This document shows, piece by piece, positions 19,067-25,958 of a stretch of 64,000 bases of DNA (position 1 is its first letter; the number at the start of each line of letters is the position of its first letter). The DNA is taken from positions 186,001 to 250,000 of the forward strand of contig NZ_VKDE01000002.1 in NCBI RefSeq assembly GCF_007097485.1, in the 5' to 3' direction. This stretch comes from Carboxylicivirga sp. M1479 (GTDB lineage: Bacteria > Bacteroidota > Bacteroidia > Bacteroidales > Marinilabiliaceae). The translations under genes were made by a program, and so were the position numbers. The notes under the pieces were generated by a model. The model made no database searches. It was given only the letters and a program-made list of their open reading frames with translations, and was not told where the DNA came from.

Positions 19067-19292
19067 TAGACACTTAGGTGGGTGGTGTAAATATAGCTTT
19101 AAAAATAAGTGATATTCTGTCACCCTAAAAGCATATAAAAGTGTCTTACTAAATGAATACGAAAGCGTATTTAGCTATTGGCGTAAGTGAATAGTTTCTC
19201 ATGGGTTTAGTAAGGACTGTGGTTTTGTAAGAACTTTCATAATAGACTAAAGGTATAAGCGAATACAAAAAATACCCGCAGTCCTTTTTTTT
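19067..19292 (+). ncRNA. Candidate structured RNA ending in an intrinsic terminator
   Basis: A chain of good stems on the plus strand. GACACTT (19069-19075) can pair with AAGTGTC (19139-19145). A 9-bp hairpin with an AAAG loop spans 19154-19173, and a short hairpin spans 19175-19194. A long hairpin at 19212-19286 has an 11-bp outer stem (AAGGACTGTGG with CCGCAGTCCTT) and a 7-bp inner stem (TTTTGTA with TACAAAA), and is followed by eight T. No open frame explains the region. It is upstream of hydF but in the opposite direction, so it is not the hydF leader. I found no signature of tmRNA, RNase P or SRP RNA. Boundaries and promoter are unknown. Confidence 0.4.
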
Positions 19293-19307
19293 AGACGAAT
19301 CAATTGT

Positions 19308-19329
19308 GTTAAAATGAATCCATTTTAAC
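19308..19329 (+). other. Perfect 9-bp hairpin between two terminators
   Basis: GTTAAAATG pairs with CATTTTAAC around a four-base loop. It sits between the U-tract at 19285-19292 and the UUCG terminator at 19348-19376. It has no U-tract itself. It may be part of the same RNA or an RNase-processing element. Confidence 0.35.
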
Positions 19330-19347
19330 CCTTAGATAATTAACCTG

Positions 19348-19376
19348 AAAAGGCTCATTCGTGAGCCTTTTTTTTA
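19348..19376 (+). terminator. Strong UUCG-capped intrinsic terminator
   Basis: A 10-bp stem, AAAAGGCTCA with TGAGCCTTTT, is capped by TTCG and followed by a run of eight or nine T. It is a very strong plus-strand terminator, although no plus-strand coding gene precedes it. This implies a non-coding transcript upstream. Confidence 0.75.
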
Positions 19377-19532
19377 TTTGGTGAAATACCAGTCGCAATA
19401 TTCAGGAAAATCTTTTTGTATATGTTTTTGATTGTAGTTGATATAGTAGTGTTTTCGATATCTATATTGAGCTAAATAAAAGGTGAATAGGATGGTTTGA
19501 TCTTACTATCTGGCACCTTGAATCTAATGTTT

Positions 19533-19706
19533 CTAGCCATTTTTCTTGGTCTGATCAGCTAATTTAGGTCCAACCGTGGCTTGTACAAATTCTTTGCGCA
19601 ATTCATCAGCTAAATTGTTAAATTTCAATAACTTTGTTGTCCACAAAATAAAGTGTGTTCTGTGATTAATTGTTTGGATGATAGTCGTTTCAAGAAGTTG
19701 GGGTTG
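19533..19706 (-). pseudogene. Possible remnant of a protein gene, C-terminal part only
   Basis: On the minus strand a 57-codon open stretch with no ATG ends in a protein-like tail (NLADELRKEFVQATVGPK, then LADQTKKNG and a stop at 19533-19535). A stop codon at 19707-19709 bounds it upstream. The amino acid mix looks like real coding sequence rather than random AT-rich translation, and it could be the end of a decayed gene, perhaps of a mobile element. The family is not identified, and chance is possible. Confidence 0.25.
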
Positions 19707-19810
19707 TTATTTATTTCCTATTATGAAACGAGCCAGTAGAATGGTTTCTCACACAATGGAACGACGAAAATAGTGAGTTCCATGTGGCAATAGAAAATAA
19801 ATTTAAGCAG

Positions 19811-20626
19811 ATGAAAAAGTCAATCAGTATTTTGGGATGTGGATGGTTTGGGATGCCTTTGGCTGTGTTTCTTCGTGAGAAGGGATGGCATGTGAACGGT
19901 TCTACTACATCGGAGGAGAAATTGATTCAACTGGAGCAAGACGGTATCAAACCTTATTTGATTAATATCGCGGAAGATGATGGCTTTGATACTGACTTTT
20001 TTAATGCCAAGGTTATTTTAGTTAATGTTCCTCCTAGCAAACTAATGCGAAATGTGAATAACTATAAACCTCTGATTAAATCCATTGAGAGAGCGAAAGT
20101 AGAAAAGGTTATTTTCATTAGCTCAACATCGGTTTATAAGGCTAAAGATTCGGAAGTGACTGAAGATGCAACTGAATTAATACCCGACGGAGAGAATGCT
20201 CTTTTAGATATAGAAAGGGCATTTCAAAATGCAAGCTTTCAGACAGTAGTGATTCGGTTTGGAGGTTTGGTGGGGGGTGCTCGATATCCTGGAAGATTTT
20301 TTAAAGGTGATAAGCCCGTTAATGAATCTCAGCAGTCCATCAACCTCATTCATTTAGAAGATTGTATACAAATGGTTGATAGGGTTTTGGAATTAGAGTG
20401 TTATCCCCAAGTTTTAAATGGTGTTGCCGATACACATCCCACTAAAGAAGCGTTTTATTCTCTTGCTGCAGAGTTGAATGGAACGGAGCTTCCTACTTTT
20501 ATTAAAGGGGTGGAGCCGAGTAAGCTTATCTCTAATCAAAAGGCGAAGACATTATTGGGCATTGATTTTATACATGCTGATTTAATGGATATGTTACGCA
20601 ACGATTTGCTGTGGAGCAGAAAATGA
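19811..20626 (+). CDS. NAD(P)-dependent epimerase/dehydratase-like protein (YeeZ family)
   Basis: About 271 residues from the preferred ATG at 19811, because the Rossmann motif LGCGWFGMPLA begins only a few residues later. An upstream ATG at 19784 would add nine residues with no fold role. Further SDR features are the NVPPS stretch after strand 4 and FISSTSVY, where the active-site region would lie, followed by GGLVGGARYPGRFF. It resembles the extended-SDR YeeZ group of unknown substrate. It is a single gene, followed by the independent promoter of lysC. Confidence 0.8.
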   Translation: MKKSISILGCGWFGMPLAVFLREKGWHVNGSTTSEEKLIQLEQDGIKPYLINIAEDDGFDTDFFNAKVILVNVPPSKLMRNVNNYKPLIKSIERAKVEKVIFISSTSVYKAKDSEVTEDATELIPDGENALLDIERAFQNASFQTVVIRFGGLVGGARYPGRFFKGDKPVNESQQSINLIHLEDCIQMVDRVLELECYPQVLNGVADTHPTKEAFYSLAAELNGTELPTFIKGVEPSKLISNQKAKTLLGIDFIHADLMDMLRNDLLWSRK

Positions 20627-20639
20627 TAAAATACATTTG

Positions 20640-20671
20640 TTTGGAAGTTAATTAGCAATAAACTAAGTTTG
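20640..20671 (+). promoter_or_regulatory. Bacteroidota-type promoter of the lysC riboswitch transcript
   Basis: TTTG at 20640-20643, a 20-base spacer, then TAAGTTTG at 20664-20671 gives an exact match to the TTTG / TAnnTTTG pattern. The predicted transcription start near 20678 lies just upstream of the riboswitch, so the aptamer is transcribed independently of the YeeZ-like gene. Confidence 0.65.
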
Positions 20672-20698
20672 CAGCAGCTCTGTCAACTGTGACAGATG

Positions 20699-20815
20699 TT
20701 TGAGTTTATAAAGAAGAGGGGAGAGACAGGCTCTGTGAACCTCTGGCAACCACCAAAATGGCAGGTGCCAAAACCTGATTCCCAAGGGAAGTTGATGAAT
20801 TTAAACAAACACAAA
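20699..20815 (+). promoter_or_regulatory. SAM-I (S-box) type riboswitch aptamer
   Basis: The core follows the S-box consensus closely. A purine-rich GAGGGGAGAGACAGG lies around 20715-20730, then CTCTGTGAACC, the GGCAACC junction (20745-20751) and the 3' GGTGCCAAAACCTG element (20764-20777). AT-rich flanks form the closing helix. Binding of S-adenosylmethionine is the established function of this class. It is followed by a terminator hairpin at 20839-20864 and then lysC, so SAM should switch transcription off. I cannot fold it here, so the exact P1 limits are approximate. Confidence 0.85.
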
Positions 20816-20838
20816 TGATGCAATTATTTTACTTTCGA

Positions 20839-20864
20839 ATGCCCTGTCGGGCATAGCTTTTTTT
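20839..20864 (+). terminator. Expression-platform terminator of the SAM riboswitch
   Basis: ATGCCC pairs with GGGCAT around a TGTC loop and a run of seven T follows at 20858-20864. It lies between the aptamer and the lysC start at 20949, which fits transcriptional control. Confidence 0.65.
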
Positions 20865-20948
20865 ACACCAAAAATTCAATGCTGACATAGTTCAGTTAGT
20901 TAATCTGTTTACTAACGGCGGTAAGCCAATACCTATTTATATCATATA

Positions 20949-22319
20949 ATGAAAAAAATTGTTGCCAAGTTCGGAGGCTCCAACCTTAAGAAAAAGGAAG
21001 ATATCCAAAAGCTAGTACGTGTGATCAAGACATATGACCGACCAATGGTTATTGTTGTATCTGCTTTTTACGGTATTACGAATCATCTGATTAAGTCCAT
21101 GGAAGCAGTGCAAGAGGAAGAATCCAATATTGAGAAATTAGGTCATTTTCTTAAAGAATTAAAAAAAGAGGCGATTCTTGAGAACTTTGAAGATAAAGAA
21201 TGGCAGGATAAAACCTTATGCGCCGTTCAATCACGCATAAAAGAATTAAATAGGTATCTAACCGGTATTCATTACATTGGTGATGTTCCCGATTTTGTGG
21301 GTGATGTTATTTTAAGTTATGGCGAGCGTTTAAGTTCACTGGTGCTGACATCTATTTTGCAAAGCAAGAGCATAGATGCCGAAGAGGTTTTGCCTGAGCA
21401 GATGCCTTTGGTTACTGATGGTGAATTTGGTAATGCCACGGTTAATTTTGATATATCAACACCAAATGTTCAAAAGCGTCTGGCTGGTAATAAAATATAT
21501 GTGGTACCTGGTTTTTACGGAGTATCAGAGCAAGGGAAAATTACCTTATTAGGCAGGGGAGGAAGTGATTATTCTGCCGCAGCCTTGGCGCGTTGCTTGG
21601 ATGCGGAGTCTTTAGATGTGTGGAAGGATGTTGATGGCTTTTTGAGTGCTGATCCAAAATTGGTGAAAACGCCCCAACGTGTAACGCATCTGTCCTATGC
21701 CGAAGCAGCTGAATTATCCTATTTTGGCGCTAGCATTCTTCATCCTCGAACAGTGGAGCCTTTAAAAGAGGTGGGTATTCCAATTCACATTGGAAATATT
21801 GATGCTTTTACCGATAGTGTGAAGCCAAGGACGGTGGTGCATGGTAAGGAAACAGTTAGTGAATGCATTATTAAAAGCGTTACCTATAGCGATGATTTTT
21901 GCATTTTAAAATTACGCGGAGCGGGAGTTGGTGTTAAAAAAGGGGTTCTTGCTAAAGTAACGGTGGCGCTCGATAAGGCGGGCATAAATATTAAATCTGT
22001 TATTACTTCGCAAATCGTTATTAATTTATTATTGGCCGAAAAGGATATCAGACGGGCCTATAAGATTGTGGAAGAATTAGAACTATCTTCTATCACAGAG
22101 TTGATTGCTAGTGAGCAAATGTCGACGATTGCTGTTGTTGGCGAAGGTTTGTTAGATGCTCCTGGTGTATCGGGGCGTTTGTTCATGTCTTTGGCTAAGC
22201 GTTCTATCAATGTGGAGATGATTGTTTCTGGAGCATCGGCGGTGGCAAGTTATTTTATGGTGTCGAACAAAGATCGAAATGCTGCCATCGAAGCCATTCA
22301 TGAAGAGTTTTTTAGTTGA
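20949..22319 (+). CDS. lysC: Aspartate kinase, monofunctional with ACT domains
   Basis: A 456-residue aspartate kinase. The nucleotide-binding start is KFGGSNLKK (residues 5-13; KFGGT/S in the family). Further on are the RGGSDYSAAALA catalytic region and WKDVDGFLSADPK. Tandem ACT domains occupy roughly residues 310-456 (ILKLRGAGVGVKKGVLAKV, and IAVVGEGLLDAPGVSGRLF). It phosphorylates L-aspartate in the first step to lysine, threonine and methionine. It has no homoserine dehydrogenase domain, so it is not the ThrA fusion. The SAM riboswitch upstream ties this isozyme to methionine demand. Confidence 0.93.
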   Translation: MKKIVAKFGGSNLKKKEDIQKLVRVIKTYDRPMVIVVSAFYGITNHLIKSMEAVQEEESNIEKLGHFLKELKKEAILENFEDKEWQDKTLCAVQSRIKELNRYLTGIHYIGDVPDFVGDVILSYGERLSSLVLTSILQSKSIDAEEVLPEQMPLVTDGEFGNATVNFDISTPNVQKRLAGNKIYVVPGFYGVSEQGKITLLGRGGSDYSAAALARCLDAESLDVWKDVDGFLSADPKLVKTPQRVTHLSYAEAAELSYFGASILHPRTVEPLKEVGIPIHIGNIDAFTDSVKPRTVVHGKETVSECIIKSVTYSDDFCILKLRGAGVGVKKGVLAKVTVALDKAGINIKSVITSQIVINLLLAEKDIRRAYKIVEELELSSITELIASEQMSTIAVVGEGLLDAPGVSGRLFMSLAKRSINVEMIVSGASAVASYFMVSNKDRNAAIEAIHEEFFS

Positions 22320-22347
22320 TTTAAAGCATAAGAATAAACAAAGAAGA

Positions 22348-22377
22348 ATGGCCTGCAAAACGTTTATGCAGGCCATT
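22348..22377. terminator. Bidirectional terminator between lysC and amt
   Basis: A 10-bp stem, ATGGCCTGCA with TGCAGGCCAT, lies between the two convergent genes. T-rich bases follow on the plus side and, less clearly, on the minus side. Confidence 0.65.
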
Positions 22378-22463
22378 ACTTTTCAATATAAAATAAAACA
22401 ACGCAACATTTAATCTTAGCCCTTATGCGATGGAATTTTCATCACCGCACAGAGTTTATGTTT

Positions 22464-23654
22464 TTAGTAGTTGTACGAACTTTGTCCGTGTTCATGAATA
22501 TCTAGTCCTTCACGCTCTTCCTGTTCCGAAACGCGTAATCCCATAGTAGCTTTTAAGGTTTTAAACAGGATCAAGCCAAGTATGAATGCCCAGGCTCCAA
22601 TGGCTAAAATGCCAATTGTCTGTGTTCCTAATAATGAAAATCCTCCACCATAGAATACGCCACCATCGGTAGCGAAGAAGCCAACAAGCAATGTTCCTGC
22701 TGCACCGCATACGCCGTGTACCGAAATGGCACCAACGGGATCATCGATTTTTAGTTTTTGGTCGATAAATTCAATTGAGAAGACAACGATAAGGCCAGCG
22801 ATAGCACCGATCGCTACAGCACCTGTTGGTGAAACAATGTCGCATCCTGCTGTTATGCCTACTAGGCCAGCTAAGGCTCCGTTTAATGTCATCGACAAGT
22901 CTGGTTTACCATAGCGGAACCAGGTGACGAACATAGTAACAACGGCTCCTGCTGCTGCCGCTAGGTTGGTTGTTATAACAATGAGTGCAACGGAATAGGC
23001 GTTATCTCCACTAATAGCTAACTGCGATCCAGGGTTAAAACCGAACCAGCCCAGCCATAAGATGAAAACACCTAAGGCACCCAAAACCATATTGTGACCT
23101 GGGATGGCATTTGTTTTACCATTGTACTTACCAATTCTGGGTCCAATCGTCCAGGCTCCAGCAAGGGCAACCCATCCACCTACCGAGTGTACAACAGTTG
23201 AGCCAGCGAAATCGTGGAAGCCAAGGTCGCTTAACCAACCACCGCCCCATACCCAGTGACCTGAAATTGGGTAAATAACCACAGTAATGATGAGTGAGAA
23301 AATAAGGTATGTGCTGAACTTTGTGCGTTCTGCCATAGCACCAGACACGATGGTAGCTGCTGTAGCTGCAAATACTGTTTGAAAGAATAAATTGTGTAAG
23401 TCTGTTCCGTCGTTGTAGAAGAAGTCAAATGCCCCAAAGAAAGCACCTTCGCCTCCATACATTATGCTATAACCAATTACCCAGAACATAATTGATCCCA
23501 CAGAAAAGTCCATGAAATTCTTCATGATAATGTTGCCCACGTTTTTAGCTCTGGTAAAGCCAGCTTCCACCATGGCAAATCCGGCCTGCATAAAAAAAAC
23601 TAATATCCCGGCCAGTAAGACCCATAATATATCTAATGCACTGTTTGCGTCCAT
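22464..23654 (-). CDS. amt: Ammonium transporter
   Basis: A 396-residue Amt/Rh-family channel with about eleven hydrophobic helices. Characteristic segments are FFMQAGFAMVEAGFTRAKNV, SGAMAERTKF, STVVHSVGGWVALAGA and ISVHGVCGAAGTLLVG, which carries the second pore histidine. It imports ammonium (or ammonia) across the inner membrane. The gene follows glnK by 36 bases on the minus strand, the classical glnK-amt pairing in which the PII protein blocks the channel under nitrogen excess. Confidence 0.95.
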   Translation of the reverse strand: MDANSALDILWVLLAGILVFFMQAGFAMVEAGFTRAKNVGNIIMKNFMDFSVGSIMFWVIGYSIMYGGEGAFFGAFDFFYNDGTDLHNLFFQTVFAATAATIVSGAMAERTKFSTYLIFSLIITVVIYPISGHWVWGGGWLSDLGFHDFAGSTVVHSVGGWVALAGAWTIGPRIGKYNGKTNAIPGHNMVLGALGVFILWLGWFGFNPGSQLAISGDNAYSVALIVITTNLAAAAGAVVTMFVTWFRYGKPDLSMTLNGALAGLVGITAGCDIVSPTGAVAIGAIAGLIVVFSIEFIDQKLKIDDPVGAISVHGVCGAAGTLLVGFFATDGGVFYGGGFSLLGTQTIGILAIGAWAFILGLILFKTLKATMGLRVSEQEEREGLDIHEHGQSSYNY

Positions 23655-23690
23655 AATACTATAATTTTGTAAGGTTTCGATTCGATTTTT

Positions 23691-24035
23691 TTATTTCTCG
23701 TAAAGTGTTTCAGGACCCGATTCACCAGTGCGAATACGATAGGTGTCTGCAATGTCTGAAACGAAGATTCTACCATCGCCTATTTCGCCTGTTTTGGCTG
23801 CATTAATGATGGTTTCAACAGTTTTATCCATGTTCTCGTCACGCACAATTATTGATAAAATACGTCTTTCAATAATGCTGGTGTCGTAAACAGTACCACG
23901 GTAAAGGTGACCCTCGCGCGCTACGCCAGTGCCCCTTACATCCCAGTAAGAGAAAAAGGTAATGTCTTGTTCTTCGAGTGATTTTTTTACTGCTTCAAAT
24001 CGAGATAACCGAATGATGGCTTCAATTTTCTTCAT
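23691..24035 (-). CDS. glnK: Nitrogen regulatory PII protein (GlnB/GlnK family)
   Basis: A 114-residue PII signalling protein. It begins MKKIEAIIRLSRFEAVKKSL and has a T-loop at about residues 37-55 (REGHLYRGTVYDTS) with Tyr45 and Tyr50. The C-terminal signature GEIGDGRIFVSDIADTYRIRTGE follows. The T-loop lacks the usual KGQ...EYRG pattern around Tyr51, so uridylylation cannot be assumed. The position directly before amt indicates control of ammonium uptake in response to 2-oxoglutarate and ATP/ADP. Confidence 0.93.
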   Translation of the reverse strand: MKKIEAIIRLSRFEAVKKSLEEQDITFFSYWDVRGTGVAREGHLYRGTVYDTSIIERRILSIIVRDENMDKTVETIINAAKTGEIGDGRIFVSDIADTYRIRTGESGPETLYEK

Positions 24036-24129
24036 CTTGTTTGTTGTTAGTCGTTAATATTTCTTTTGAAAAGACCGAAAGCAACAGAATTGTACTGGTT
24101 CTTACCGTGTCTTGTAATTGATAAAATGA

Positions 24130-24208
24130 AAAATAAGAGCAGCCTTAAATGGCGATAAAGGTTTAAGTCAATTAAGACAAGTTTAAAATGTTAGGCTGCT
24201 CTTATTTT
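24130..24208 (-). terminator. Long-stem hairpin between porin and glnK
   Basis: A perfect 16-bp stem (arms 24130-24145 and 24193-24208, core AGAGCAGCCT with AGGCTGCTCT) encloses a 47-base AT-rich loop. On the minus strand it follows the porin stop and is trailed by a T-rich stretch. It may terminate most porin transcripts or protect the 3' end while allowing read-through into glnK-amt. Confidence 0.5.
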
Positions 24209-24263
24209 CTTCCATAGATTTGGTTTGTTGTTGGTTTATTTGGCGATTTTTTAATGTTGATGT

Positions 24264-25298
24264 TTAAAATGCATAGATCGCAGCCACTAAAAATTGAGAT
24301 GCTGATCCGTGTGGATCTTCATCGCTATTGACGAACCAATCTTCACTGGCGCTATCCATTCTTAGTTCTGTTGAAAATGTTAAAGGACCTGCGTAGTAAT
24401 TAAGAGTGAATGTATTTGAAAACACGTTCTCGCTTGCCATATCATTTATTTTATCCTCTTTAAGAATGAAGTATTCACCTCTGTAGCCTAAGCTTAATTT
24501 TTCGCTAAAAGCAACTTGCGGATATAATGCAAAACCAGTATAACCTCCCAGGTCACTTTCGTCATAAGTATAGTCGGCAGCATTTAGTCCTAAATAAAAA
24601 CCGTCTGTTATTTGAAAACCAGTTGTAAGGTCGATGATCATACCAGACTCTGAGCCGGTTAAAAAGTTGAGGTAGGCGTCCCATCCATCAACAGGACTAG
24701 CAAATAATTGAATACCGAGGTCAGAAATGCCATTCACGTCTTCATATACATTCCAGTCGTCAAATACTCCTGCCATTAAGCCAAATCGCTCACTAATTGA
24801 CCAATCGATTTTAAAACCTGCATTCTGAAAGGGACCAGCACTAAAAAGGTATGAAGTACTGTAGTTAAAGTTTCCAGCTGGTGAAATAACCTCATATCCT
24901 ACGAATGTTCCCATGTATCCACCTGTTAGTGATACCTTTTCACTTAATGCGTAGGAAATAAATAAGTTTTGAATATTAACGTTTTGTCCATCACCAAAAC
25001 CATCGTGGTTGGTGTCAAATGTCGGAATTGATTTAAAACTGCGTGGTCCAAATGAAATCTCACCCACAAAACTTGCTTTCCCAATTGTTTGTGATAAAGC
25101 AATGTCTAGCATACCTATCGAAATAGAGTTGTGGTTGTCGGCAAAACTTGTTGGTATGTTTGATTCGCCTGCAAAATCATACTTAAAGTAGGTGTCAACT
25201 GAACCTGAAATGTCAAGGCCTTTCTTTTCTTCTTGAGCATTAATCGTGTTTAATACAAGCCCTAATCCCAAAATCAATAAAATCTTTTTCATACTCAT
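24264..25298 (-). CDS. Outer membrane beta-barrel porin of the ammonium-uptake cluster
   Basis: A 344-residue protein with a signal peptide (MKKILLILGLGLVLNTINAQ) and a beta-barrel pattern of alternating aromatic and polar residues, ending in a strand with terminal Phe (AAIYAF). It resembles the BBP2-like outer membrane porins that accompany amt-glnK genes in Bacteroidota. It probably lets small solutes reach Amt. The ATG at 25298 sits directly before the signal peptide, with a second ATG two codons later. It is first in the minus-strand order porin, glnK, amt. Confidence 0.8.
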   Translation of the reverse strand: MSMKKILLILGLGLVLNTINAQEEKKGLDISGSVDTYFKYDFAGESNIPTSFADNHNSISIGMLDIALSQTIGKASFVGEISFGPRSFKSIPTFDTNHDGFGDGQNVNIQNLFISYALSEKVSLTGGYMGTFVGYEVISPAGNFNYSTSYLFSAGPFQNAGFKIDWSISERFGLMAGVFDDWNVYEDVNGISDLGIQLFASPVDGWDAYLNFLTGSESGMIIDLTTGFQITDGFYLGLNAADYTYDESDLGGYTGFALYPQVAFSEKLSLGYRGEYFILKEDKINDMASENVFSNTFTLNYYAGPLTFSTELRMDSASEDWFVNSDEDPHGSASQFLVAAIYAF

Positions 25299-25430
25299 GT
25301 GTGGTTAATAGTTAATATTCTATTTCATGCCTTGTTGATTGGGGGTGTCGGCTTAAAAAAACATCTTTTCGAAGTGGGTACCCTCTATTTTCTATAGCTT
25401 GACACTACAAACAAATAAAAAATATTTATC

Positions 25431-25610
25431 ACCCCCTAATTTTATGGGGGTAAAAATTCAAAATAATATAAAATACAATGAAATACCCCTGATTCGAAAG
25501 GGGTGTTTGTTGAAAAAGTATCAATTTGAAAGATTGAGGGGTGTTTTTGATGGGGTGTCGTGTTTTTGATGAGGTGTTTTAAATGTGTATCCAGATAATT
25601 GAGGGGGTAA
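25431..25610. repeat. G-rich direct and inverted repeat cluster
   Basis: Two small palindromes (ACCCCC/GGGGGT at 25431-25451 and ACCCCT/AGGGGT at 25485-25504) are followed by GGGGTGT at 25500, 25538 and 25552 and GAGGTGT at 25571. The 12-mer GTGTTTTTGATG occurs at 25541 and 25560. Such G clusters stand out in AT-rich DNA and look like tandem binding sites or a G-rich RNA structure. Confidence 0.5.
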
Positions 25611-25793
25611 TGATCAATAAATGGCAAATGTGATTGGATTTAATCCTTTTTTTTAGTGCTTGTCCGAAATATTGATAAGATTTATATAAATGCTCCTTCG
25701 TGAATTATAGAAGCCTTAGTTCTAATAAATGAACCAGAATTGACGAAAAACATGTCAAAAGTCATAAAAAAGAACAGCTTTTCTCATGATGTG

Positions 25794-25824
25794 TTGGTAT
25801 ATATAAATGAAAATTCTATTTTTG
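25794..25824 (+). promoter_or_regulatory. Candidate promoter of gltBD
   Basis: TTG at 25794-25796 and TATTTTTG at 25817-25824 (exact TAnnTTTG) are separated by 20 bases. The leader to the ATG at 25959 would be about 130 bases. Confidence 0.5.
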
Positions 25825-25958
25825 CTTTCGAATTATAACACAAAAGACTATAAAACATTCTAAATGTAAGATAGTGTGTTATTGATTTATCCATTCCAAT
25901 AGCGAAAAAGGAAAGCCTTATATAAGGGGTGCAGTAGATTTCTCAAAAACAAAGCAAT

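Larger units (their letters stand above)
25299..25958. other. Divergent control region between porin-glnK-amt and gltBD
   Basis: 660 bases without a gene. They hold a G-rich repeat cluster at 25431-25610, a gltB promoter candidate at 25794-25824, a TGTC/GTCA motif at 25749-25764 and AAGGGGTGCAG at 25924-25934. The last two are shared with the korA upstream region. Long untranslated leaders are likely for both operons. Confidence 0.6.

Noticed and set aside
19212-19286. SRP, 6S, tmRNA or RNase P RNA
   Set aside because: I could not find the conserved cores of those RNAs (for example the SRP GGAA tetraloop region, tmRNA tag ORF or RNase P GAGGAAAGTC). The structure is left as unassigned.
25431-25610. 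CRISPR-like repeat array
   Set aside because: Units are 7-12 bases, irregularly spaced, and not separated by spacers of constant length. No cas gene is present.
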